This document shows positions 13,722-21,564 of a stretch of 24,900 nucleotides of DNA, in pieces. Numbering within the stretch: the first letter of the stretch is position 1; every line of letters starts with the position of its first letter. The stretch spans positions 1-24,900 of the forward strand of contig CAADYR010000014.1 of NCBI GenBank assembly GCA_900753305.1, given 5' to 3'. Origin of the DNA: Lachnospiraceae bacterium. GTDB taxonomy: Bacteria > Bacillota > Clostridia > Lachnospirales > Lachnospiraceae. The notes beneath the pieces are model-generated. The model saw only the letters and a program-made list of their open reading frames with translations, was not told where the DNA came from and searched no databases. The position numbers and the translations under genes were made by a program.

Positions 13722-14893
13722 GAAATCCTTTATCAGACACAATCGTACAAATAAAACCGTCAGGTATCCGTAAATTTTTTGACATTGTCAGTGAAATGAA
13801 GGATGCTATTTCACTGGGTGTTGGTGAACCGGATTTTGAGACGCCCTGGCATATTCGTGATGAGGGCATTTATTCTCTGGAAAAGGGCAGAACCTTCTAT
13901 ACATCCAATGCGGGCTTAAAAGAACTGAAAATAGAAATCTGCAATTATCTGAAAAGACGTTTTGATCTTTCTTATCATTATGAGAATGAAGTGCTGGTTA
14001 CGGTAGGTGGTTCCGAAGCGATCGATATTGCCATGCGTGCTATGGTAAATCCCGGTGATGAAGTATTGATCCCTCAGCCAAGCTATGTTTCTTATGAACC
14101 CTGTGCGTTACTGACCGGAGCCAAGCCTGTTATTATTAACCTGAAGCATGAGAATCAGTTCAGACTGACTGCTCAGGAACTGGAAGAAGCAATTACAGAT
14201 AAGACCAAGATTCTGGTATTGCCTTTCCCAAATAATCCTACAGGTGCTATTATGGAACGCAAGGATCTGGAAGAAATAGCAGAAGTGATCAAGAAACATG
14301 ACATTTTTGTCATTTCTGATGAGATCTATTCTGAGTTGTGTTATACAGATCAGCATGTGTCCATTGCCAATATCGAAGGCATGCAGGAAAGAACGATTCT
14401 GATCAACGGTTTTTCCAAATCTTATGCCATGACCGGCTGGAGACTGGGCTATGCATGTGGCCCAAAGGAAATTATTGAGCAGATGACCAAGATTCATCAG
14501 TTCTGTATCATGTGTGCACCGACAACTTCACAGTATGCGGCTGTAGAAGCTCTTAAGAATGGTGATGAAGATGTACAGAACATGCGGGAAGCATATAATC
14601 AGAGAAGACGTTATCTGGTACATGCATTTAAGGAAATGGGACTGGAATGTTTTGAACCGTTTGGCGCTTTCTACATGTTCCCGTGTATTAAGGAATTTGG
14701 CATGACCAGTGATGAATTTGCGACCAGATTTCTGATGGAGGAAAAGGTAGCTGTTGTTCCTGGTACTGCATTTGGTGATTGCGGTGAGGGATTTATCCGA
14801 ATATCCTATGCATATTCTCTGGAAAATCTTAAACTTGCAATTGGCAGGCTGCAGCATTTTGTAGAGAAACTGCGTGCAGAGCAGAATAAGTAA
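13718..14893 (+). CDS. Class I/II PLP-dependent aminotransferase (AlaT-like)
   Basis: A 391-residue fold-type I aminotransferase. The N-terminal motif ISLGVGEPDFETPWHI recognises the substrate, NAGLKELK and VTVGGSEAIDIAMRA form the cofactor pocket, PFPNNPTGAIM contains the Asn that contacts the PLP ring, ISDEIYSEL carries the Asp for the pyridine nitrogen, and NGFSKSYAMTGWRLGY contains the Schiff-base Lys234. RISYAYSLENL holds the carboxylate-binding Arg near the end. Pairing with an Lrp regulator suggests alanine or a related aminotransferase acting with pyruvate or 2-oxoglutarate; MalY-like or aspartate specificity cannot be excluded by reading. The next gene starts 17 bases downstream. Confidence 0.92.
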   Translation: MRNPLSDTIVQIKPSGIRKFFDIVSEMKDAISLGVGEPDFETPWHIRDEGIYSLEKGRTFYTSNAGLKELKIEICNYLKRRFDLSYHYENEVLVTVGGSEAIDIAMRAMVNPGDEVLIPQPSYVSYEPCALLTGAKPVIINLKHENQFRLTAQELEEAITDKTKILVLPFPNNPTGAIMERKDLEEIAEVIKKHDIFVISDEIYSELCYTDQHVSIANIEGMQERTILINGFSKSYAMTGWRLGYACGPKEIIEQMTKIHQFCIMCAPTTSQYAAVEALKNGDEDVQNMREAYNQRRRYLVHAFKEMGLECFEPFGAFYMFPCIKEFGMTSDEFATRFLMEEKVAVVPGTAFGDCGEGFIRISYAYSLENLKLAIGRLQHFVEKLRAEQNK

Positions 14894-14910
14894 TAGAAGG
14901 GTGCTGTTAC

Positions 14911-15405
14911 ATGAATATCGTGTTACATCAGCCGGAGATTCCGGCAAATACTGGAAATATTGGCAGAACCTGTGTTGCGACAGGTTCTACCTTACATTTG
15001 ATCGAGCCTTTGGGATTTCGTCTGACAGGAAAAGAGCTTAAAAGAGCAGGTATGGATTACTGGGAGCATCTGGATGTGCGCAGATATATGAATTTTGAGG
15101 AATTTCTGGAGAAGAATCCGGGCGCTAAGATCTGGATGGCAACAACCAAGGCAAAGAAGGTTTACACAGAAGCGGAGTTTGGACCGGATGACTATATCAT
15201 GTTTGGCAAGGAAAGTGCCGGCATTCCGGAAGAGATACTGGTAGATCATGAAGAAACCTGTATCCGCATTCCCATGTTGGATAAGGTGAGAAGCCTCAAT
15301 CTGTCCAATTCTGTAAGTATTGTGCTATATGAAGCATTACGCCAGAACCAGTTTGCCAATATGCAGCTTGAAGGAGAACTTCATAGATTGGAATGGAAAG
15401 ACTAA
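14911..15405 (+). CDS. trmL: tRNA (cytidine/uridine-34-2'-O)-methyltransferase
   Basis: A 164-residue SPOUT methyltransferase that methylates the ribose at wobble position 34 of certain leucine tRNAs with S-adenosylmethionine. The length and motifs fit TrmL: NIVLHQPEIPANTGNIGRTC at the start, LIEPLGFRLTGKELKRAGMDYW, FGKESAGIPEEIL, and the knot segment MLDKVRSLNLSNSVSIVLYE. An AGAAGGG-type ribosome site precedes the ATG, and the gap from the aminotransferase is 17 bases. It is the last gene before the terminator at 15462, so it is the end of the operon started at the VanW gene or the small peptide gene. Confidence 0.93.
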   Translation: MNIVLHQPEIPANTGNIGRTCVATGSTLHLIEPLGFRLTGKELKRAGMDYWEHLDVRRYMNFEEFLEKNPGAKIWMATTKAKKVYTEAEFGPDDYIMFGKESAGIPEEILVDHEETCIRIPMLDKVRSLNLSNSVSIVLYEALRQNQFANMQLEGELHRLEWKD

Positions 15406-15461
15406 AAGTGTCATTTATTGTATTAGCGAATGACAAAACAAATGAACAGGACTGATAAAAT

Positions 15462-15501
15462 AGAGATATTTGCGTATATAATTGCAGATATCTCTGTTTT
15501 T
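15462..15501 (+). terminator. Rho-independent terminator after trmL
   Basis: AGAGATATTTGC at 15462-15473 pairs with GCAGATATCTCT at 15484-15495 (12 pairs, one T-G) around a 10-base loop, followed by GTTTTT. It ends the operon that includes the VanW-like and TrmL genes. Confidence 0.88.
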
Positions 15502-15524
15502 ATGGGAAAAATCCAGAATAGTAC

Positions 15525-15553
15525 TTGACGAAGCTATACAAATTTCATAAAAT
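15525..15553 (+). promoter_or_regulatory. Sigma-A promoter of the sugar operon
   Basis: TTGACG at 15525-15530, 17-base spacer, TAAAAT at 15548-15553. The expected start of transcription is near 15560, giving a leader of about 135 bases before the DUF4867 gene. Confidence 0.75.
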
Positions 15554-15558
15554 AAAAC

Positions 15559-15573
15559 TGTTCAGACAGAACA
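15559..15573 (+). promoter_or_regulatory. Candidate operator palindrome at the transcription start
   Basis: TGTTC-AGACA-GAACA, a perfect 5-base inverted repeat around a 5-base centre, begins six bases after the -10 box and covers the expected start site. A repressor bound here would block the sugar operon. No regulator gene is in the operon, so the protein is unknown. Confidence 0.45.
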
Positions 15574-15606
15574 TGGTTGTGTGAAAAGTATAGCATTTTT
15601 ATAAAA

Positions 15607-15637
15607 TTACCCTAATAATTGTGTAAAAGTAGGGTGA
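15607..15637 (+). other. Leader hairpin of the sugar operon
   Basis: TTACCCTA at 15607-15614 can pair with TAGGGTGA at 15630-15637 (one T-G pair) around a 15-base loop in the 5' untranslated leader. It may influence mRNA stability. It does not match a riboswitch I recognise. Confidence 0.35.
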
Positions 15638-15693
15638 AACTCATAAAAGTGCCATTTATAGCGAATGCGATAAAAGGAAAGGATGAAAGAGTA

Positions 15694-16314
15694 ATGAAAA
15701 TCTATAACATTACGGACAGAGAGTATGAAGCATACGGCAGAGTCCTGACAAAGGAATATAAAGTAGATGCTTTGGTACAACAAATGGCAAAAACACCTGC
15801 ACCGGATCATGTGATCTATATTGCATCAGATGCAGAACTGGAGTCATTAGAAGAAGCTAAGGTATTACAGAACAGCTTCTACGGTGGTATGCCGATTCAG
15901 GCAGGCTACTGTAATGGTACAAATCATAAGCTGGATGCCTGTGAATATCATCGTTGTTCGGAACTTGGTGTTGCGATTACAGATCTGATATTACTTCTTG
16001 GCAAACAGCAGGATATCTCTATGGAATATTATTATGACACAGATAATATTCAGGCATTTTTTGTTCCGGCAGGTACAGTATATGAAATGTATGCGACTAC
16101 ACTTCACTATGCACCTTGCAGTGTGGGTGGCAAACCGTTTAAGAATATAGTCATACTTCCTAAAGGAACCAATGCAGATCTGGCGCAGAAGCCACAGGGC
16201 GCTGGCGAAGATCCTCTGCTTTTTGCAGTAAATAAGTGGTTGATCGCACATGAAGAAGCAAAGATTGATGGTGCTTTTAACGGGCTTAAGGGTGTAAATA
16301 TCACTCTGGATTAG
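15694..16314 (+). CDS. DUF4867 protein, putative cupin-like sugar enzyme
   Basis: A 206-residue protein that I recognise as DUF4867, a family of about 200 residues in Firmicutes with unsettled function. Around residues 65-135 it has FYGGMPIQAGYCNGTNHKLD, EYHRCSELGVAITDLILLLG and FFVPAGTVYEMYATTLHYAPC. The HxxxE-type pattern (EYHRCSE), the PAGTVYE turn and the later LHYAPC are reminiscent of metal-binding cupin sugar isomerases or lyases, but this is inference. ATG 15694 is selected over upstream in-frame codons at 15619 because AAAGGAAAGGA at 15673-15683 lies before it. It is the first gene of the operon with the fucose-isomerase-like gene 45 bases on, so it likely works on the same sugar, perhaps as an epimerase or mutarotase. 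Confidence 0.82.
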   Translation: MKIYNITDREYEAYGRVLTKEYKVDALVQQMAKTPAPDHVIYIASDAELESLEEAKVLQNSFYGGMPIQAGYCNGTNHKLDACEYHRCSELGVAITDLILLLGKQQDISMEYYYDTDNIQAFFVPAGTVYEMYATTLHYAPCSVGGKPFKNIVILPKGTNADLAQKPQGAGEDPLLFAVNKWLIAHEEAKIDGAFNGLKGVNITLD

Positions 16315-16359
16315 AACTGATAATTAATAACGTAATATATAAAAATGGAGGAATTAAAA

Positions 16360-17844
16360 ATGATCAACATCCCAAAAATGAAAGTCGGTATTGTAGCTGT
16401 AAGTAGAGACTGTTTCCCGGAGTCCTTATCCGTAAACAGAAGAAAGGCATTAGTAGAGGCATATACAAAGAAATATGATGCAGCAGATATCTACGAATGT
16501 CCAGTCTGTATCGTAGAGAGTGAGATCCATATGGTTCAGGCTCTCGAAGATATTAAAAAAGCAGGATGTAACGCACTTTGCGTATACCTTGGCAACTTTG
16601 GACCTGAAATCTCCGAAACATTACTTGCAAAGCATTTTGACGGACCTAAGATGTTCGTTGCAGCAAGCGAAGAGAATACACAGACACTGGCAAGCAGCCG
16701 TGGTGATGCATACTGTGGTATGTTAAATGCAAGCTATAACTTAAAGCTTCGTAACATCAAGGCATACATTCCTGAGTATCCAGTAGGAACTGCTGAAGAA
16801 TGTGCAGATATGATCCATGAGTTCCTTCCTATTGCACGGGCAATCGAAGGACTGAATAACTTAAAGATTATCAGCTTTGGACCTCGCCCACTGAACTTCC
16901 TGGCATGTAATGCACCAATCAAACAGCTTTACAATCTGGGTGTTGAGATTGAAGAGAACTCAGAGCTTGACTTATTCGAAGCATTCAACAAGCATGCAGG
17001 CGACCCAAGAATCCCTGATGTTGTAAAAGACATGGAAGCAGAGCTTGGTGCAGGCAATAAGAAGCCGGAAATCCTTGCAAAGCTTGCCCAGTATGAGATT
17101 ACATTACTTGACTGGGTAGAGGCACATAAGGGTTACAGAAAGTACGTTGCTATTGCAGGTAAGTGCTGGCCGGCATTCCAGACACAGTTTGGCTTCGTTC
17201 CATGTTACGTAAACAGCCGTCTGACAGGCCGTGGAATTCCTGTATCCTGTGAAGTAGATATCTACGGTGCATTAAGTGAGTTCATCGGAACTGTAGTCAG
17301 TGAAGATGCAACCACCTTGCTGGATATTAACAATACAGTACCTTCTGATATCTATGATGCAGATATCAAGGGCAAGTTCAACTATACTCTGAATGATACA
17401 TTCATGGGATTCCATTGCGGTAATACAACATCCAAGAAGTTATCCTTCTGCGAGATGAAGTATCAGCTTATTATGGCAAGAAGCCTTCCTGAGGAAGTAA
17501 CACAGGGTACTCTGGAAGGAGATATCTTACCTGGAGATATTACATTCTTCCGTTTACAGAGTACAGCAGACTGCCAGCTTCGTGCTTATATCGCACAGGG
17601 CGAGGTTCTTCCTGTTGCAACACGTTCCTTTGGTTCCATTGGTATCTTTGCAATTCCTGAGATGGGCAGATTCTATCGTCATGTACTGATCGAGAAGAAT
17701 TTCCCTCATCATGGTGCAGTTGCATTCGGACATTTTGGCAAGGCATTATATGAAGTATTTAAGTATGCAGGTGTACCTGTTGAAGATATCAACTTCAATC
17801 AGCCTAAGGGAATGCTCTACAAGACAGAGAATCCGTTTGCATAA
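16360..17844 (+). CDS. L-fucose/L-arabinose isomerase-family protein (short form)
   Basis: A 494-residue member of the FucI/AraA superfamily, which interconverts aldoses and ketoses with a divalent metal. Glu298 in SCEVDIYGA and Asp322 in LLDINN are separated by 24 residues, exactly as the metal ligands Glu337 and Asp361 of E. coli FucI; His450/His451 in FPHHGAVAFGH are candidates for the third ligand. It is about 100 residues shorter than E. coli FucI (591), so the substrate may differ. GGAGGA at 16347-16352 with good spacing fixes the ATG. Codon choice is strongly biased compared with neighbours, suggesting high expression. It is followed by a hairpin and an FGGY kinase. L-fucose, D-arabinose or another pentose are all possible substrates. 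Confidence 0.85.
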   Translation: MINIPKMKVGIVAVSRDCFPESLSVNRRKALVEAYTKKYDAADIYECPVCIVESEIHMVQALEDIKKAGCNALCVYLGNFGPEISETLLAKHFDGPKMFVAASEENTQTLASSRGDAYCGMLNASYNLKLRNIKAYIPEYPVGTAEECADMIHEFLPIARAIEGLNNLKIISFGPRPLNFLACNAPIKQLYNLGVEIEENSELDLFEAFNKHAGDPRIPDVVKDMEAELGAGNKKPEILAKLAQYEITLLDWVEAHKGYRKYVAIAGKCWPAFQTQFGFVPCYVNSRLTGRGIPVSCEVDIYGALSEFIGTVVSEDATTLLDINNTVPSDIYDADIKGKFNYTLNDTFMGFHCGNTTSKKLSFCEMKYQLIMARSLPEEVTQGTLEGDILPGDITFFRLQSTADCQLRAYIAQGEVLPVATRSFGSIGIFAIPEMGRFYRHVLIEKNFPHHGAVAFGHFGKALYEVFKYAGVPVEDINFNQPKGMLYKTENPFA

Positions 17845-17868
17845 GCTCGTATTCAATAAGTACATATC

Positions 17869-17891
17869 AGGGGGCGCCTTTGGTGCCCCTT
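17869..17891 (+). terminator. GC-rich hairpin between isomerase and kinase genes
   Basis: AGGGGGCGCC at 17869-17878 pairs with GGTGCCCCTT at 17882-17891 (two G-T pairs) around a TTT loop. The following sequence, ATCTTATAT, is only a weak T tract, so partial termination or mRNA stabilisation of the isomerase message is likely, with the kinase made at a lower level. Confidence 0.6.
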
Positions 17892-17915
17892 ATCTTATAT
17901 AAAAGGAGGAAGAAC

Positions 17916-19391
17916 ATGTATTATATAGGTGTTGATTTGGGAACTTCTGCAGTAAAGCTGCTTCTTATGGAAGGAAACGGTAAAATTGCCAATATTGTTT
18001 CAAAAGAATATCCTTTGTATTTCCCTCATCCGGGCTGGAGTGAGCAGAAGCCTGAGGATTGGTGGGAAGCTGTTAAGAGCGGATTAAAGGAGTTGGTAGC
18101 AGGACACGATGCATCAAAAGTAGCAGGCATCAGCTTCGGTGGTCAGATGCATGGTCTGGTTATTCTGGACAAAGACGATCAGGTGATCAGACCTGCAATA
18201 CTCTGGAATGATGGCAGAACACAGGAAGAGACAGATTATCTTAACAATGTGATCGGTAAGGATAAACTTTCCCGGTATACGGCAAATATTGCTTTTACAG
18301 GTTTTACAGCTCCCAAGGTATTATGGGTAAAGAATAAGGAACCGGAGAATTTCGCACGTATTGCCAAGATCATGCTGCCAAAGGATTATATCGCATATAA
18401 ATTGTCCGGAAGCTTTTGTACAGATGTGTCGGATGCATCCGGTATGCTTCTGTTTGATGTGGCACACAAGTGCTGGTCAAAAGAAATGATGGAGATCTGC
18501 GGCGTAAGAGAAGAACAGCTTGCCAGGATCTATGAAAGCTATGAAGTTGTTGGAACTTTAAAACCAGATGTAGCAGCAGAACTGGGACTTCCAGAGACTG
18601 TCAAGATCGCAGCAGGTGCAGGTGATAATGCAGCAGCAGCAGTTGGTACAGGTACAGTCGGTGATGCCATGTGCAACATTTCCCTCGGAACCAGTGGAAC
18701 CATCTTTATCTCCAGCAGGAATTTTGGTGTAGATAAGAATAATGCACTTCATGCATTTGCCCATGCAGACGGACACTATCATCTGATGGGATGTATGCTC
18801 AGTGCAGCCTCCTGTAATAAATGGTGGATGGAAGAAATCTTACAGACCAAGGAATTTGCAAAAGAGCAGGCTGCGATCACAGCAGATAAACTGGGCAACA
18901 ACCATGTATATTTCCTGCCATATCTGATGGGAGAGCGTTCACCGCATAATGATGCCAATGCCAGAGGTACATTCATTGGCATGACAATGGATACGACCAG
19001 GGCTGATATGTATCAGGCTGTGCTGGAAGGTGTTGCCTATGCCATTCGTGATTCCTTTGAAGTAGCCAGGAGCCTTGGAATTGATATCAAACGTTCCAAG
19101 ATCTGCGGAGGTGGTGCTAAGAGCCCTCTGTGGAAGCAGATTTTTGCAAATGTATTAAATATCAAGCTGGATATCATAGAAAGTGAAGAAGGACCGGGAT
19201 ATGGCGGAGCGATGCTTGCTGCAGTAGCCTGTGGAGAATATGCTTCTGTAGAAGAAGCAGCTTCCAGGCTGGTAAAAATAGTAGATACCGTAGAACCGGA
19301 TGCAGAGATCGCAGCCAGATATGAAGAAAGATATCACAAGTTCACACAGATCTATCCTACAGTAAAGGAACTGTTTCCTAAGATCATGTAG
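17916..19391 (+). CDS. xylB: FGGY-family sugar kinase, xylulokinase-like
   Basis: A 491-residue FGGY carbohydrate kinase that phosphorylates a ketose with ATP. Motifs in order: GVDLGTSAVKLLL (phosphate-binding loop, residues 5-17), SFGGQMHGLVILD, AILWNDGRTQEE, the catalytic base region AGAGDNAAAAVGTG with Asp237, ISLGTSGTIF, and GGGAKSPLWKQIFANVLN in the ATP-binding domain. WNDGRTQEE and FGGQMHG are typical of XylB. AAAGGAGG at 17902-17909 precedes the ATG with 6-base spacing; a GTG at 17880 lies in the hairpin and is rejected. Being downstream of a fucose-isomerase-like gene, it may act on the product of that enzyme (for example L-fuculose, D-ribulose or a xylulose), so the XylB name reflects family only. 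Confidence 0.88.
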   Translation: MYYIGVDLGTSAVKLLLMEGNGKIANIVSKEYPLYFPHPGWSEQKPEDWWEAVKSGLKELVAGHDASKVAGISFGGQMHGLVILDKDDQVIRPAILWNDGRTQEETDYLNNVIGKDKLSRYTANIAFTGFTAPKVLWVKNKEPENFARIAKIMLPKDYIAYKLSGSFCTDVSDASGMLLFDVAHKCWSKEMMEICGVREEQLARIYESYEVVGTLKPDVAAELGLPETVKIAAGAGDNAAAAVGTGTVGDAMCNISLGTSGTIFISSRNFGVDKNNALHAFAHADGHYHLMGCMLSAASCNKWWMEEILQTKEFAKEQAAITADKLGNNHVYFLPYLMGERSPHNDANARGTFIGMTMDTTRADMYQAVLEGVAYAIRDSFEVARSLGIDIKRSKICGGGAKSPLWKQIFANVLNIKLDIIESEEGPGYGGAMLAAVACGEYASVEEAASRLVKIVDTVEPDAEIAARYEERYHKFTQIYPTVKELFPKIM

Positions 19392-19410
19392 GAATTATGC
19401 AGAAATGAAG

Positions 19411-19445
19411 AAGAGGACGCAAGCCATACGGTTACGTCCTCTTTT
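19411..19445 (+). terminator. Terminator after the kinase gene, probably bidirectional
   Basis: AAGAGGACG at 19411-19419 and CGTCCTCTT at 19435-19443 form a perfect 9-base stem with further pairing in the loop, followed by TTTT on the plus strand. On the minus strand the stem lies just past the stop of the YitT-family gene, so it can serve both converging genes. Confidence 0.85.
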
Positions 19446-19461
19446 GCTGTTCTGATAATTA

Positions 19462-20322
19462 TTATTCGTGTGGTCTTTGGTAGAAGTGACCAGAAATCTG
19501 TTCAGTCTTAATAACATTTACAAACGCTTTGGGATCTACTTCCCTGATCGCACTAAGTACATGCTTGCATTCTGCGCTTGATACTACGGAATAGACTACC
19601 TTACGTTCATGATGCTCATAGGAGCCTTCCCCGTCCATGATCGTTGCACCGTGGTTGCACAACTGGGCAATCGCCTCAATGACCTCTTCTGCACGGTTCG
19701 TGACGATAAACAGTGTATTCTGTTGATACTGTTTATACAGAACATGCAATACCTGTGTAGAAGTATACTGAAAGATGATCGAATACAGAGCCTTGTCCCA
19801 ACCGAAGAGGATACCGGCGGCAATCAGGATGATGGCGTTGATCCCAAGTACAATATTGAAGGAATCAATGCCTTTTTTCTCGGAGAAATAAATGGCAATA
19901 AAATCAGTTCCTCCGGTGGTGGCATTCATCCATAAACACAGGGATATGACAAAACCATTGATCAGACCGCCGAAAATACTGATGAGCAAAGTATCATAAG
20001 TAATAGCAAACCCCGGAATAATATCAGTTAAAATATTAGTCATCATAATGCACAGGCAGGAGTATAATGTGAATTTTTTGCCAATAAAACGAAAACCTAT
20101 ATAAATAGGGATCACGTTAAGAATTACATTGACGATTGTATAGGGAATCTCTATTTGAAAAAAAAGTTCAAAAGAACGCTGTATTAACAGGGTAAGACCT
20201 GTTGCGCCGCCCGGGTACAGACCGCCTGTCCGGACAAAAGATTTGATGTTAAAAGCCATCAGTATAGATGCAAGCATAATGACGATAATCTGTTTACTGT
20301 CTTTTTTAATATCGAATTCCAT
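19462..20322 (-). CDS. YitT family membrane protein (DUF161 + DUF2179)
   Basis: A 286-residue integral membrane protein of the YitT family, whose function is not established. Five to six hydrophobic helices occupy residues about 12-180, with the family motifs RTGGLYPGGATGLTLLIQR near residue 30 and MNATTGGTDFIAIYFSEKKG near 130, which face each other in this repeated fold. Residues about 195-275 form the cytosolic DUF2179 domain (NTLFIVTNRAEEVIEAI, HGATIMDGEGSYE, DPKAFVNVIKTEQISG). Length and domain order are normal. The ATG is preceded by an AAAGG-type site at longish spacing. It is convergent with the sugar operon and divergent from the dehydrogenase gene. Confidence 0.92.
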   Translation of the reverse strand: MEFDIKKDSKQIIVIMLASILMAFNIKSFVRTGGLYPGGATGLTLLIQRSFELFFQIEIPYTIVNVILNVIPIYIGFRFIGKKFTLYSCLCIMMTNILTDIIPGFAITYDTLLISIFGGLINGFVISLCLWMNATTGGTDFIAIYFSEKKGIDSFNIVLGINAIILIAAGILFGWDKALYSIIFQYTSTQVLHVLYKQYQQNTLFIVTNRAEEVIEAIAQLCNHGATIMDGEGSYEHHERKVVYSVVSSAECKHVLSAIREVDPKAFVNVIKTEQISGHFYQRPHE

Positions 20323-20364
20323 AGAATGACCATACCTTTCTCTTACATGTATAAAAGCAGATAT

Positions 20365-20373
20365 ATTATAACA
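20365..20373 (-). promoter_or_regulatory. Extended -10 promoter for the YitT-family gene
   Basis: Minus-strand TGTTATAAT (TGn plus TATAAT), about 43 bases before the start codon. The -35 region is weak, which the extended -10 can compensate. Confidence 0.6.
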
Positions 20374-20467
20374 TACCTGACTGTGGATTTGTATGAAAAA
20401 AGAGGCAGATATATTCAGAATATATTTAAATATTGAATCAAAACGATATACAATTATAAAAATTATA

Positions 20468-20476
20468 TGGTATAAT
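20468..20476 (+). promoter_or_regulatory. Extended -10 promoter for the dehydrogenase cluster
   Basis: Plus-strand TGGTATAAT (TGn plus TATAAT) about 87 bases before the start codon. The -35 region is poor. The divergent region 20323-20563 holds this, the minus-strand promoter and no further gene. Confidence 0.65.
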
Positions 20477-20563
20477 ATTTCTCATAAAATGCTTATGAAC
20501 TGGGAATACTGTCGATTACAGGCTGTAAGTTCACGAAATAGGTCAGTAGAAAAGAGGAGACTT

Positions 20564-21547
20564 ATGAAAATAGCATTTTATTCGACGAAACCATATGACA
20601 GAATATATTTTGAATCAAAGAGTCAGGAATATGACATAAAACTTGATTTTTATGAAACTTCCTGCAAGGAAGAGACAATACCATTGGCAAAAGGGCATGA
20701 TGCCATTTGTATATTTGTTAATGATCATCTCAATGCCACCATGCTTCGTGAATTAAAAGAAATGGGCATTATAGCGGTGTTGTTGCGTTGTGCCGGTTAC
20801 AATAATGTAGATATCAAGGCTGCCAATGAGTGTGGAATTCCGGTGTTGAGAGTCCCAAGTTATTCGCCTGAAGCTGTGGCAGAATTTGCGGCAGCTCTGT
20901 TGCTGACGGTTAATAGATATACGCACAGGGCTTATACCAGAACAAGAGATTTTAATATGAGTATCAATGGCTTTATGGGAATGGATCTGCATGGGAAGAC
21001 TGCGGGAGTGATCGGAACAGGAAGGATCGGTCAGGCGATGATCAGGATATTGAAAGGCTTTGGTATGAAAATCATAGCTTATGATCCTTATCTCAATGAT
21101 GCGCTGGACATAGAATATGACACCATAGAGAATGTATTTGAACAGGCAGATGTAGTAACGCTGCATTGTCCGCTTACGCCGGAGACGAAGCATATTGTAC
21201 AGGCAAAGACCATAGAAATGATGAAGGACGGAGTATATCTGATCAACACTTCCAGAGGGGATCTGATCCGTACAGAGGATTTGATAGAAGGATTGCTTGC
21301 CAAGAAGTTCGGAGGTGTCGGACTGGATGTATATGATGAAGAGTGCGGGGTATTTTATGAGGATTGTTCCAATGATATTATGGAAGATCCGAATCTTGCA
21401 AGACTTACGACTTTTCCAAATGTTCTGGTGACTTCCCATATGGGATTTTTCACAAAGGAAGCAGTGGAGGCAATCGCAGAGGTAACGTTAAACAATGCAG
21501 AGGCGGTCAGAAATGGAAGAGAACTGGAAAATGCCGTTCAGATATAG
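20564..21547 (+). CDS. D-2-hydroxyacid dehydrogenase, D-lactate dehydrogenase-like
   Basis: A 327-residue NAD-dependent oxidoreductase, likely reducing pyruvate to D-lactate in fermentation. The NAD-binding loop VIGTGRIGQA is at residues 149-158. Catalytic Arg231 (NTSRGD), Glu260 (VYDEECG) and His292 (TSHMGFF) have exactly the spacing of Arg235, Glu264 and His296 of Lactobacillus D-LDH. RCAGYNNVDI and VPSYSPEAVAEFA are substrate-site segments; YSPEAVAE matches D-LDH more than glycerate dehydrogenases. AGAGGAG ends four bases before the chosen ATG; the longer frame from 20393 runs through the promoter and is rejected. The next gene begins 17 bases later. Other 2-ketoacids remain possible substrates. 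Confidence 0.92.
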   Translation: MKIAFYSTKPYDRIYFESKSQEYDIKLDFYETSCKEETIPLAKGHDAICIFVNDHLNATMLRELKEMGIIAVLLRCAGYNNVDIKAANECGIPVLRVPSYSPEAVAEFAAALLLTVNRYTHRAYTRTRDFNMSINGFMGMDLHGKTAGVIGTGRIGQAMIRILKGFGMKIIAYDPYLNDALDIEYDTIENVFEQADVVTLHCPLTPETKHIVQAKTIEMMKDGVYLINTSRGDLIRTEDLIEGLLAKKFGGVGLDVYDEECGVFYEDCSNDIMEDPNLARLTTFPNVLVTSHMGFFTKEAVEAIAEVTLNNAEAVRNGRELENAVQI

Positions 21548-21564
21548 AAGAGGGAGAGTTGTAT

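Noticed and set aside
15409..15435. Inverted repeat TGTCATT / AATGACA just after trmL as terminator
   Set aside because: The loop is 13 bases and no T tract follows; the stronger stem at 15462-15501 ends the operon.
20393..20563. N-terminal extension of the dehydrogenase to an ATG at 20393
   Set aside because: The extension runs through the extended -10 promoter, does not fit the family length, and a good ribosome site lies before the ATG at 20564.
20753..21439. Long minus-strand reading frame opposite the dehydrogenase gene
   Set aside because: It is the shadow of a clearly conserved plus-strand gene, with a Cys/His/Ile-rich translation and no family motif.
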